DNA of 64,000 nt, from positions 12,854-76,853 of the forward strand of contig DCAA01000043.1 in assembly GCA_002311345.1 (NCBI GenBank), written 5' to 3'. Below, piece by piece: positions 8,220-15,700 of the stretch. The translations under genes and the position numbers were made by a program. Source of the stretch: Planctomycetes bacterium UBA1146. Its GTDB lineage: Bacteria > Planctomycetota > UBA8108 > UBA1146. Position 1 is the stretch's first letter. The number at the start of each line of letters is the position of its first letter. The notes beneath the pieces are model-generated. The model searched no databases. It was not told the origin of the DNA and saw nothing but the letters and a program-made list of their open reading frames with translations.

Positions 8220-9700
8220 AGAAGCGACAAATTGGAGCCTTCTGGGCACTACTTCCGGTGCTGATCGGGTTCTACTTCCCGGTCATCTCCATGATGATCC
8301 ACGATGGCCTGTTCGAGGCTGTTGCTGGTGAATTTGGAGGTTCAAGTTCGAGCCAATCGGTGATTCTGACGACCGTTCGGATCGCCACAATGTCAGCGGT
8401 TCTGGCGACCCTGGTCGGGCTCCTCGATGCAGTGCTGCTGGCCGGGACCAGAGGACCGGCTCGGGTACTCATCGCGGGGATGCTGCTGGCGACCTTCCTC
8501 ATTCCACCGGCGGCGCTCGCATCTGCAGTGCAAGGTGTGATCGGATCATCGACATTGCGGGCCACTATCCGCGACGAACTCGGCGCAGTGTGTATGCTTG
8601 CTTTTCGCTGGGCACCGGTGGCCTGTGCGATGCTTCTGGGGGCTGCGGTGCTGTGGCCGGTGCAACAGGAAAGGGCTCTGCGTGGATTGTCTCCGCGCGT
8701 CGCCCTTTTTGTGCGAGCGCGATGTCTAATGCCACAGGCACTGAGATGCGTGGGGTTACTGGTACTTCTTCTCATCTCGGCGTCGGAGTTACCTTCTTAC
8801 GCTGGTGTCGAAACGATCTCCCAACGTGTTCATGCACGCCTGACGGTTGGAGATGCTGCAGAAGGTTGGCAACTTGCCCTCGGGATGCTGGTCGCTGTTG
8901 CGCCTGTTCTCTTGTTTCTGGTCTGGAAATTACCCCGGTCAGATCGATCGCAGTGGGGGGGAACCGTCACCGGGTTACCGCGTCTGCGCGGGGTCGACCT
9001 GCTGCTCGTGATCCGGTCCATTCCGGTACTGGCACTGGTCTTCATCCTGGCGGTCACTGCCTGGCCCCGAGCCAGCGAAATGGCGGTCGCTGGATCAGAA
9101 TTTATCGATGGCGTTGTCGGTATTTTTCAGGAACTCCCTCGTGCGTTCATCGCGTCTTCCATCGCCGTGATTTGCGGTTGGCGACTCGCCGATGGGGGAC
9201 ATAGATGGGGCCTGCTGTTGCTCTGCTTGCCCACGGTCTTGCCCAGTAGCCTGGGTGCCCTCGCGCTGCTACATGTGGTGAGGCCGACGCTGCCACTGGT
9301 CCTCGACGATCTCCCCATCCTGCTGACTCTGGCGCAGACCTGCAAACTGGGCGCTGTCGGTGCTGCGGCAGGGCTTGTCGCATCGAGGGTGATTCCGTTA
9401 TCCGAATCGAACTCATCTCGACTCCTTGCCCCTGTAACCGGACGCTGGAGGGTTCGATTTCCCCGGGCTCTGCCGGTATTACTGCCTGCTGTGGTGATCG
9501 GGGTGGCTCTGGTGATGGGCGAGGTGGAAGCGACCTTGTTGATGGCTCCTCCAGGGCATCCTTCCCCGGCGCTGGAACTGCATCAGTTGTTGCACTTCCG
9601 TAACGACGAACAAGCGGCGAGGATTGCCCTGTTACTGGCCCTTGTCGGTTCGATGCTGGCTGCCATCGTGGTGGCCCCTCTGCGGAGAAAGGACAAATGA
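8216..9700 (+). CDS. FbpB-type ABC permease, two fused membrane halves
   Basis: A 494-residue permease with about twelve hydrophobic segments. It is arranged as two similar halves, as in ferric-iron permeases of the FbpB/CysT class, so one chain supplies both transmembrane domains. Typical elements are 'TVRIATMSAVLATLVGLLDAVLL' in the first half and 'PRAFIASSIAVICGWRL' in the second. The start TTG at 8216 overlaps the SBP stop (TTGA); upstream in-frame codons lie inside the SBP gene. Together with the SBP at 7227 and ATPase at 9697 it forms a complete importer. Confidence 0.82.
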   Translation: MKKRQIGAFWALLPVLIGFYFPVISMMIHDGLFEAVAGEFGGSSSSQSVILTTVRIATMSAVLATLVGLLDAVLLAGTRGPARVLIAGMLLATFLIPPAALASAVQGVIGSSTLRATIRDELGAVCMLAFRWAPVACAMLLGAAVLWPVQQERALRGLSPRVALFVRARCLMPQALRCVGLLVLLLISASELPSYAGVETISQRVHARLTVGDAAEGWQLALGMLVAVAPVLLFLVWKLPRSDRSQWGGTVTGLPRLRGVDLLLVIRSIPVLALVFILAVTAWPRASEMAVAGSEFIDGVVGIFQELPRAFIASSIAVICGWRLADGGHRWGLLLLCLPTVLPSSLGALALLHVVRPTLPLVLDDLPILLTLAQTCKLGAVGAAAGLVASRVIPLSESNSSRLLAPVTGRWRVRFPRALPVLLPAVVIGVALVMGEVEATLLMAPPGHPSPALELHQLLHFRNDEQAARIALLLALVGSMLAAIVVAPLRRKDK

Positions 9701-10326
9701 CGCAAGCCAACCATCCGGCTCTGGAAGTGGCAGATCTGATCGTGATCCGAGGAACTCATTCCATCGGTCCGATTACGTTCCAGTTATCGATTGGTAAACA
9801 GCTCGCCCTCACCGGGGGAAACGGGATCGGCAAGAGCAGTATGCTGCTAGCGATCGCCGGATTGCTTCCGGTGACTTCGGGAACGATTCGGATCTCAGGG
9901 GAGTCGATGCTTTCGGGATCGGACGGGGTGGAACCATGGCAAAGAGGCATCTCCTGGCTGGGGCAGGAACGTGGTCTCTGGCCCCATCTTTCCATCGAAG
10001 CACAGTGCCGACTGGTGGCTCGAGATGGAGGGAAGACGGCTGAACAGATCGTGGCCGTGGCACAGTCGCTCGACATGGCTGAACTCATCCAGCGTCGACC
10101 GGCGGCTCTCTCCGGTGGTGAAGCGCAGCGAGCTGAACTACTGCGAACGGTCTCTGGAGGTGGAGCATTGCTCCTTCTCGACGAACCCTTCTCTGCTCAG
10201 AACGAGGATGGCAGACGTCGAATCGAGACCCTTCTCGAGCAGGAATGTCAGGCGGGGAGATCTGTTCTTCTGGCATTGCATCAGACGGACTCAGAGCGAG
10301 AGACACTGACTCTGACCCAGAACTAG
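9697..10326 (+). CDS. ABC transporter ATPase of the iron-type importer
   Basis: A 209-residue ATPase, short because it lacks the C-terminal regulatory TOBE-like domain found in full FbpC proteins. Walker A is GGNGIGKSS, the signature is 'LSGGEAQRAELLRTV', and Walker B is 'LLLLDEPFSAQNEDGRR'. The ATG at 9697 overlaps the permease stop (ATGA). It energises the permease encoded directly upstream. It ends three bases before the convergent lolD-like gene. Confidence 0.85.
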   Translation: MTQANHPALEVADLIVIRGTHSIGPITFQLSIGKQLALTGGNGIGKSSMLLAIAGLLPVTSGTIRISGESMLSGSDGVEPWQRGISWLGQERGLWPHLSIEAQCRLVARDGGKTAEQIVAVAQSLDMAELIQRRPAALSGGEAQRAELLRTVSGGGALLLLDEPFSAQNEDGRRRIETLLEQECQAGRSVLLALHQTDSERETLTLTQN

Positions 10327-10329
10327 CAT

Positions 10330-11055
10330 CTAGTCGTGGAACTTCCCGTCGATCATCGAGAGCAGTCGATCAGCGCGATTGGCCAGATCCGGGTCGTGAG
10401 TGACCACCAGGATCGAGGTGCCGAGTTCTTCGTGCAGTTCCCTCAGCAGTGTATGGATGCTTTCGCTGTTTCGTGTATCGAGGTTCCCGGTCGGTTCGTC
10501 ACACAATAGTAGCCGTGGGTTGTTGATCAGTGCCCGTGCAATGGCGACTCGTTGACGCTCTCCGCCAGAAAGGGTGCCGGGTGCCTGGCGCGCTCTTCCC
10601 TCGAGGTCTACTCGCTGGAGCAATTCACGAGCTCGCGTTTCTACCTTGCTCCGCTTTTTTCTCCACTGGCTCGATGTGCAACTGACGATGGAAGGGAGCA
10701 TGACATTCTCCAAGACATCCAGATCGTTGAGAAGATGAAAGAACTGAAAGACGAAACCGATAAAGCGGTTTCTGAGATCACAGCGGTTCTGTTCGGATAT
10801 ACCTGGAGACTGCCAGGTCGATTCTCCATCTCTGTAGATGAGTTCACCGCAAGTAGGAGTGTCGAGAAGCCCGATGCAGTGGAGCAAGGTGCTCTTTCCG
10901 ACACCGCTCAGTCCCCGGACGGCTACCATCTCCGATTCATATATCTCGAGATCGATGCCCCGTAACACCTCGAGGGTCTTGTCCCCGGCGAGGGTGAAAT
11001 CTCGTTGCAGGTTCCGGGCGATGAGCACCGGCAGGGAGGGAATGGGATCATTCAT
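10330..11055 (-). CDS. lolD: LolD-like lipoprotein-release ABC ATPase
   Basis: A 241-residue ATPase with Walker A GLSGVGKST, signature 'LSGGERQRVAIARAL', and Walker B 'LLLCDEPTGNLDTRNSES'. The first Walker A residue pattern (GLSGVGKST) and the pairing with a LolC/E permease support a role in moving lipoproteins from the inner membrane to the outer membrane. About ten extra residues follow Walker A. The ATG at 11055 overlaps the end of the permease gene by eight bases. Distinct from the LolD/MacB-type ATPase at 6568, so the window carries two such systems. Confidence 0.85.
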   Translation of the reverse strand: MNDPIPSLPVLIARNLQRDFTLAGDKTLEVLRGIDLEIYESEMVAVRGLSGVGKSTLLHCIGLLDTPTCGELIYRDGESTWQSPGISEQNRCDLRNRFIGFVFQFFHLLNDLDVLENVMLPSIVSCTSSQWRKKRSKVETRARELLQRVDLEGRARQAPGTLSGGERQRVAIARALINNPRLLLCDEPTGNLDTRNSESIHTLLRELHEELGTSILVVTHDPDLANRADRLLSMIDGKFHD

Positions 11056-12454
11056 GATGCAGTGCCTTGATCGGATCGCGTCGACCAGCCCACTGCGCCG
11101 GGAAGAAACTGCCGAGGAAGCCGAAAACTAGTGTCGGGACGCAGACCAGAGCGACATCCTCCCAGCGCAGGAGTGCAGGGATTCGTTCGAGGTAATAGAT
11201 GTCGGGAGGAAACAGTTGAAGTCCCGTCAAATCGCGGATTGTATCGTGGACATAGTTGATGTTCTCGACCAACAGCCAGCCGCCGAGCAGGCCCAGGATG
11301 GTTCCCGTGATACAGAGCAACATACCCTGGCGTAGCACCAGCAGAACCACTCCATTTCTGGAAGCTCCGAGGGCACGCAGTACCCCCAGATCGCGGTTTT
11401 TTTCGATCACCAGCAACATCAAGATGAGGAAGATCATGGCCGCAGCGAAGGCAACGATCAGGAGCATCATGACGGCGATAATTCGTTTTTCGATCTCTAC
11501 CGCCTGGAGCAAATTTTCTCGTTGATTCTCCCAGGTCAGCACTTCACTGGGACGCCACGGGATGGCAGTTTCATCGATAGTGGAAAGTTCCATTCTGCGG
11601 GAGATCTCTGCCTCGATCTGTTGTTTGGCGACCGCGGCGAGCGAGTAGTCCTCGAGGCGAACGGATACGCCGCTGATCCTCATGTCCTGTGCTTCTTCAT
11701 CCCATAGATCGAGCATCTCCTGGAGGGCACGAATGTCGGCATATGCCCACCTTTGATCCTGCTCGTAGACTCCTGATTGAAATGCACCGACCACTATGAA
11801 TTTGCCGGTACACGGTTCGAAGGTGACCGGAGAGTAGGAGGAGAGCTGGACCACATCGCCCATCGCCAGTCGCCCACTGCGTAGGGCCTCGATGCCCACC
11901 ACGAGTGCTTGTGGTGGAGATTCCTCATCGAACCCTTCACCTTTTCCCTTCCAGCGAAGGATCAGCCGCCTTCTTTCCAGCGAGAAGGTGTTGTCGATCT
12001 CTTCAGCACTACTGGGTAGGCGGTCATCAGGAAGCAATTTGTAGGGATCTGCCAGCAACTCATCGATTTCTTTATTATCGAGCAAGTAGAGGCCCAGATC
12101 GGTGACTTCAGATTCTTGAACAGGTTCGATTCCGCGCACCAGGCAGTGGTCGAGCCGGGTGACCTTGTAGATCGCCAGGGTTTCGACAAAAGGGCTGGCT
12201 GCTAGGACTCCCGGCTGCGAGCGAATTGTCTCGAGGATCTGATCCTCACCGACCAGACCCTGCAGCGCTCCTCCCTTGACTACCAGGTGAGAGAGACTGC
12301 CGCGGATCCGTTCGCGCATCTCGAGTTTGAAGCCTTCCATCACCGCCAGTACGGAGATCAGCGAGAAGACACCCAGTGCGACCGCAATGGCTGCAGTCCA
12401 CGGAGCCCAGCGACGGCGGAGGTATCGTCTTGTCAGGAAACTGTGGTATTGCAA
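11048..12454 (-). CDS. lolC: LolC/LolE-like lipoprotein-release permease
   Basis: A 468-residue permease: N-terminal 'FLTRRYLRRRWAPWTAAIAVALGVFSLISVLAVMEGF' (transmembrane helix 1 with the LolC/E family arginine-rich start), a periplasmic domain of about 260 residues, then three C-terminal helices around residues 325-450. The loop 'NRDLGVLRALGASRNGVV' is the ATPase-coupling segment. Start is TTG at 12454 with GGAG five bases upstream. Only one permease accompanies lolD here, as in many non-proteobacteria where a single LolF-like homodimer replaces LolCE. Confidence 0.85.
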   Translation of the reverse strand: MQYHSFLTRRYLRRRWAPWTAAIAVALGVFSLISVLAVMEGFKLEMRERIRGSLSHLVVKGGALQGLVGEDQILETIRSQPGVLAASPFVETLAIYKVTRLDHCLVRGIEPVQESEVTDLGLYLLDNKEIDELLADPYKLLPDDRLPSSAEEIDNTFSLERRRLILRWKGKGEGFDEESPPQALVVGIEALRSGRLAMGDVVQLSSYSPVTFEPCTGKFIVVGAFQSGVYEQDQRWAYADIRALQEMLDLWDEEAQDMRISGVSVRLEDYSLAAVAKQQIEAEISRRMELSTIDETAIPWRPSEVLTWENQRENLLQAVEIEKRIIAVMMLLIVAFAAAMIFLILMLLVIEKNRDLGVLRALGASRNGVVLLVLRQGMLLCITGTILGLLGGWLLVENINYVHDTIRDLTGLQLFPPDIYYLERIPALLRWEDVALVCVPTLVFGFLGSFFPAQWAGRRDPIKALHHE

Positions 12455-12870
12455 TCAAACTCCAGGATTCGAGACCCCTTCGATCTACCCTTACGTGGGG
12501 ACGTTTGCAAGCGGGGTTTCAATTCCGGGGGATCTCGCAACGTCTTTTCTAGGAAAGACTTGTCTTGGAAACGACGAGAAAATCTCGATTCCATGATTCG
12601 CTGTGGGGGGCCAAAACAACAGGGTAGAATACACGGTGCCCGTCGGGGGGACCATGAGGGCAACTGGATCAACCAGGCGTTCTTCCACCTGTCCCGTGGA
12701 ATACTCGTTTCCCCCACCAGCAAAGTCGAATTGTGATTCGGCATCGCCAGTTTCTTCTTTTCGGAGCGAGTTCAGGTAGGAGACTTGATCTCTTTGGTGA
12801 TTGGAGTCTCTGATCTGCGAATCGCAGGTCAGTTCCTCTCCGCGGTCTGGATTTGGATCGAGGTGAACTC
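12455..12870. other. 416-base divergent intergenic region
   Basis: Separates the leftward lolCD pair from the rightward dehydrogenase-rnpA-yidD group, so it must hold promoters for both. I found no convincing -35/-10 pair; a TAGAAT at 12625 has no good -35. A 19-base near-palindrome is listed separately at 12812. Short open frames (for example a 41-codon frame near 12652) lack ribosome sites and recognisable composition. Confidence 0.5.
12812..12830. promoter_or_regulatory. 19-base near-palindrome upstream of the dehydrogenase gene
   Basis: GATCTGCGAATCGCAGGTC reads as a 9-1-9 inverted repeat with one T/G mismatch, about 40 bases before the GTG start at 12871. The size and position fit an operator for a dimeric regulator, or a short leader hairpin. 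No regulator can be named. Confidence 0.35.
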
Positions 12871-13959
12871 GTGGAATTCCGCCAGGTTCCAGTCGACGGT
12901 TACGAAAAGGTAGTGGTGGCCAAGGACCACGATTCAGGTCTCCACGCCATCATCGCGATCCACGACACTACCCTGGGTCCAGCACTTGGTGGGCTACGGA
13001 TGTGGGATTATCCAACCGAGGAGGAAGCCCTTACCGATGTTTTGCGGCTTGCACGCGGCATGACCTACAAGAGTGCCTGTGCCAACACCGGGCTCGGTGG
13101 GGGTAAGGCAGTGATCATCGGTGATCAGGAATCGGACAAGACCGAGGATCGTTTCCGTTGCATGGGACGCTTCATCGATAGCCTTGGTGGTCGTTACATC
13201 ACTGCCGAGGATGTGGGGATCAGTATTCGGGAACTGGAATGGATCGGTGAGGAAACCCGTTTCGTGACGGGACTTTCGCGTCAATCCGGTTCGAGTGGCA
13301 ATCCGTCTCCTTTCACCGCAAGAGGAGTGATTCGTGGGCTGTTTGCCTGCACCGAGGAACGATACGGGACCAGCCATCTCGACCGTCTTCATTACGCCGT
13401 CCAGGGTCTTGGACAGGTCGGGGGAGAAGTAGTGCGCTGTCTCTCGATGCTCGGAGCAACGGTCACCGTTTCGGACATCAACGAGGAACGTTGTCAGGAG
13501 TTCGTTGCTCTGCCGGGTGTTGAAGTTGTTCCCATTGACGAGATCTATGAGGTCCGTTGTGATGTGCTCATGCCCTGTGCCCTCGGTGGGGTCCTCAACG
13601 ACAATACGATTCCGCTCTTGAAAACTCAGGTGGTTGCCGGCTGCGCGAACAACCAGTTGCTACGGGATGATCATGGTCGGGAACTCCACGATCGCGGAAT
13701 CCTCTATGCACCTGATTTCATCATCAATGCTGGAGGCATCATCAATGTTTCGGTAGAAGCACGACCTGAGGGATACGATGAACGGACTGCGGTTCTCAAG
13801 ATCGAGAACATCTATAACGCTCTTCGTGAAGTATTCGACACGGCTCGCCGGGAGAATCTGACCCCTGCGGAGGCTGCTGACCGCGTTGCGGAAAACCGTC
13901 TAGATGAGGCGCGTAGACGCAATGGGAGTTCGGTCATGGATGTAGCTCCTAACCCTTGA
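12871..13959 (+). CDS. leucine-dehydrogenase-type (Glu/Leu/Phe/Val) amino acid dehydrogenase
   Basis: A 362-residue NAD-dependent amino acid dehydrogenase, the length of Bacillus leucine dehydrogenase. The substrate-domain block 'GPALGGLRMW...ALTDVLRLARGMTYKSACANTGLGGGKAVI' is intact. With the GTG 12871 start, the two active-site lysines fall at residues 67 and 79, matching K68 and K80 of leucine dehydrogenase. The Rossmann fingerprint 'VQGLGQVGGEV' follows near residue 182. It should interconvert branched-chain amino acids and 2-oxo acids. GTG 12871 was chosen because GAGGTG lies five bases upstream. The stop overlaps the rnpA ATG by one base, so they are co-transcribed. Confidence 0.9.
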   Translation: MEFRQVPVDGYEKVVVAKDHDSGLHAIIAIHDTTLGPALGGLRMWDYPTEEEALTDVLRLARGMTYKSACANTGLGGGKAVIIGDQESDKTEDRFRCMGRFIDSLGGRYITAEDVGISIRELEWIGEETRFVTGLSRQSGSSGNPSPFTARGVIRGLFACTEERYGTSHLDRLHYAVQGLGQVGGEVVRCLSMLGATVTVSDINEERCQEFVALPGVEVVPIDEIYEVRCDVLMPCALGGVLNDNTIPLLKTQVVAGCANNQLLRDDHGRELHDRGILYAPDFIINAGGIINVSVEARPEGYDERTAVLKIENIYNALREVFDTARRENLTPAEAADRVAENRLDEARRRNGSSVMDVAPNP

Positions 13960-14330
13960 TGACTTTTTTCCCTCCAATTGGATTCCGACTGCCACGCCGA
14001 GCTCGTATTCGGACTCGTTCCGACTTCCAGGTGGTTTTTTCGAATGGTCGTCGTTGTAGTACGCAGCACATTCGTGCCGTGATTCATCCCAATGGGGGAG
14101 AGTGGTCTCGGATCGGCATGGCGGTGAGTCGCAAGGTCGGCAATGCCGTGGTTCGCAATCGCCTGAAAAGAAGGCTACGTGAGATTTTTCGTATCCACCG
14201 GGATCAAGCTCCGCAGTCGAGAGATTTCGTCTTCATTCCCCGACCGGGGTGCGCCGATCTCTCTTTCGAAGAACTCTGTTCAGAGGTGGTCACTCTGATC
14301 TCGATGGAACTCGGGCAGCATCACTCCTGA
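13959..14330 (+). CDS. rnpA: ribonuclease P protein component
   Basis: A 123-residue basic protein that assists the RNase P RNA in 5' maturation of tRNAs. The signature 'VSRKVGNAVVRNRLKRRLREIFR' (RNR motif) is intact near the middle, and 'RIRTRSDFQVVFSNGRR' matches the family N-terminus. The ATG at 13959 shares a base with the stop of the upstream dehydrogenase. rnpA normally follows rpmH near dnaA; neither is present here, although yidD follows as usual. Confidence 0.93.
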   Translation: MTFFPPIGFRLPRRARIRTRSDFQVVFSNGRRCSTQHIRAVIHPNGGEWSRIGMAVSRKVGNAVVRNRLKRRLREIFRIHRDQAPQSRDFVFIPRPGCADLSFEELCSEVVTLISMELGQHHS

Positions 14331-14351
14331 TGAACTGGAGAGAGGGTTCAG

Positions 14352-14606
14352 ATGGCATCCGCACCGGGAGTTCTGGCTCGGGTATTGATGGGAATCGTGA
14401 GGTTCTACCAGCGGGCGATCTCCTGCTGGCTTCCTCCTCTGTGTCGGTTCGAGCCGAGTTGTAGCCAGTATTCTCTGGAGGCGATCGAGCAGCACGGCTC
14501 ATGGCGTGGTGCTCTCCTGACCGTACGCCGATTGCTTCGCTGCCAACCATTCTGTGACGGGGGTTATGACCCGGTTCCCCCTCGTGGAGATCAAACCAAT
14601 AGATGA
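14352..14606 (+). CDS. yidD: membrane protein insertion efficiency factor YidD
   Basis: An 84-residue protein with the full YidD signature: 'RFYQRAISCWLPPLCRFEPSCSQYSLEAIEQHGSWRGALLTVRRLLRC' (read in parts), including the conserved Cys pairs, and 'CDGGYDPVP' near the C-terminus. It associates with the inner membrane and supports YidC-dependent insertion. A GAGAGGG lies five bases before ATG 14352. Twenty-one bases after rnpA, the usual arrangement; yidC itself is not next to it. Confidence 0.95.
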   Translation: MASAPGVLARVLMGIVRFYQRAISCWLPPLCRFEPSCSQYSLEAIEQHGSWRGALLTVRRLLRCQPFCDGGYDPVPPRGDQTNR

Positions 14607-14645
14607 GCCCTTTGCCGTCAGCGGCTGGATGCCGCGAGAGTGCTA

Positions 14646-14673
14646 TTGCAGGATGTTTTATAAAGTGTAAAGT
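14646..14673 (+). promoter_or_regulatory. candidate promoter of the MerR-like operon
   Basis: TTGCAG, a 16-base spacer, then TAAAGT. The spacer end and -10 contain a tandem heptamer (TAAAGTG at 14661 and again at 14668), which could be a direct-repeat operator. Weak match to a sigma-70 consensus; it fits the gap between yidD and the regulator gene. Confidence 0.28.
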
Positions 14674-14742
14674 GCAAACCGCGCTGGAGGAGGTCTCTTC
14701 CTTGTAACGGAGGGGGCTCTATCGGGTAGGGAGTGTGCCACG

Positions 14743-15000
14743 GTGCCGGATCGTTTGGTGGGAAAAGTTCCACCCAAACTGTTCAAGATCGGCGAGGTGA
14801 TGTCCGCGACGGGGATATCCCGCCAGACGATTCATGATTATACGGTCGGAGGATTTATCGACGAGGAGGAGCGCACACCGGCGGGGCACAGACTCTACGC
14901 AGAATGGGTATTCGAGCGTCTGGCACGAATTCGGGCGCTGCAGGCCAAAGGTCACTCACTGAAACAAATCAAACAGATGATCGACGAGGAGAAGATCTAG
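14743..15000 (+). CDS. short MerR-type DNA-binding protein
   Basis: An 85-residue protein that is only a winged-helix MerR DNA-binding domain: 'LFKIGEVMSATGISRQTIHDYTVGGFIDEEERTPAGHRLYAEWVFERLARIRALQAKGHSLKQIKQMI' (read in parts), with recognition helix, wing ('TPAGHRLY') and the following helices. No effector-binding or long coiled-coil domain follows, unlike metal or drug sensors, so ligand sensing by this chain alone is unlikely. Start is GTG 14743 with weak ribosome-site evidence. It heads a tight three-gene set with a tiny membrane peptide and a coiled-coil protein. Confidence 0.85.
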   Translation: MPDRLVGKVPPKLFKIGEVMSATGISRQTIHDYTVGGFIDEEERTPAGHRLYAEWVFERLARIRALQAKGHSLKQIKQMIDEEKI

Positions 15001-15141
15001 ATGTCGTGGACCGAACCTCCTTTCCTCACCGCGGCTCTCGTCCTGGTTCTGGCGATCCAGTTGGTTCCGGTTCGATCTCGATCGCTTCTTCCGTTAAGGT
15101 GGGTCTCGCGTATCGAAAAACTGCGACAGAAAAAGCGGTGA
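15001..15141 (+). CDS. 46-residue predicted membrane peptide
   Basis: A small gene that begins with an ATG immediately after the MerR-type stop codon and ends three bases before the next ATG. A GAGGAG lies nine bases upstream of the ATG. The product starts MSWTEPPFLTAALVLVLAIQ, one clear transmembrane helix (about residues 8-23), followed by a very basic tail (SRSLLPLR...RIEKLRQKKR) that should face the cytoplasm. No family recognised. The tight packing between two co-directional genes, with its own ribosome site, is the main support that it is real. Confidence 0.6.
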   Translation: MSWTEPPFLTAALVLVLAIQLVPVRSRSLLPLRWVSRIEKLRQKKR

Positions 15142-15144
15142 ACC

Positions 15145-15543
15145 ATGGCTTCAGGAGAAACCCACTGCGGTGATGCAAAGCGCCTGTTAGAGGCTTTTGA
15201 GCACCAGGCACGTCTCTACGAGCAACTGCTCGAGAGATGTGGGTCCTGCGGTGCAGATCCCATGACGCTGGCCACCGAGGCAGCGCAAGTGCAACAAGGG
15301 GCGCGTGAGATCCAGGATTCGGTCAAAGATGTGCTGGAGAGGTGGGCTGAGATTTCCAGTTCCATCGATCCTGATCTGAGGGTGCAGATCGATACAGAGC
15401 GTCACAGGATCGAGCAGGCGATGCTGGGGGTTCTGTCTCAGCACGAGGTACTGCTCGGGGAATTGGCCCAGCAACAACCGGGCAAGACCGATGCAACGGC
15501 TCAAATACGCCTGGCGACCGAGACCGCATACGACCTTTCCTGA
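15145..15543 (+). CDS. coiled-coil protein of unknown function, FlgN/FliT-like shape
   Basis: A 132-residue, mostly helical, acidic protein with heptad-like Leu/Ala spacing ('AKRLLEAFEHQARLYEQLLERC' and 'HRIEQAMLGVLSQHEVLLGEL'). An early CGSCG segment (about residues 31-35) could bind metal or form a disulfide but is not repeated. The overall shape recalls flagellar export chaperones of the FlgN group, but no flagellar gene is in the window, so this is only a resemblance. It starts three bases after the membrane peptide and is probably co-transcribed with it and the MerR-like gene. Confidence 0.6.
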   Translation: MASGETHCGDAKRLLEAFEHQARLYEQLLERCGSCGADPMTLATEAAQVQQGAREIQDSVKDVLERWAEISSSIDPDLRVQIDTERHRIEQAMLGVLSQHEVLLGELAQQQPGKTDATAQIRLATETAYDLS

Positions 15544-15700
15544 GCGGGCCCGGATCCAAATGGCAGAGGTGAGGCTCTGTGGTACCATTCCCTCCGAATT
15601 TACCCTGCAGGATTTTTCAGCGGGGGTGGTCCTTGTCGTCAGGCACCACGATCGAAATCGTCGCCTTTTGGCATGAGAACCGGCCGGGAGAGGGAGTCTC

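Noticed and set aside
14900..14960. sigma-54 type promoter (TGGCAC...TTGC) in or near the MerR gene
   Set aside because: TGGCAC occurs inside coding sequence with no GC/TTGCA element at the correct spacing.
15560..15676. Small 38-codon frame between the coiled-coil gene and the radical SAM gene
   Set aside because: Starts without a ribosome site and its product shows no feature; I leave it as noncoding.
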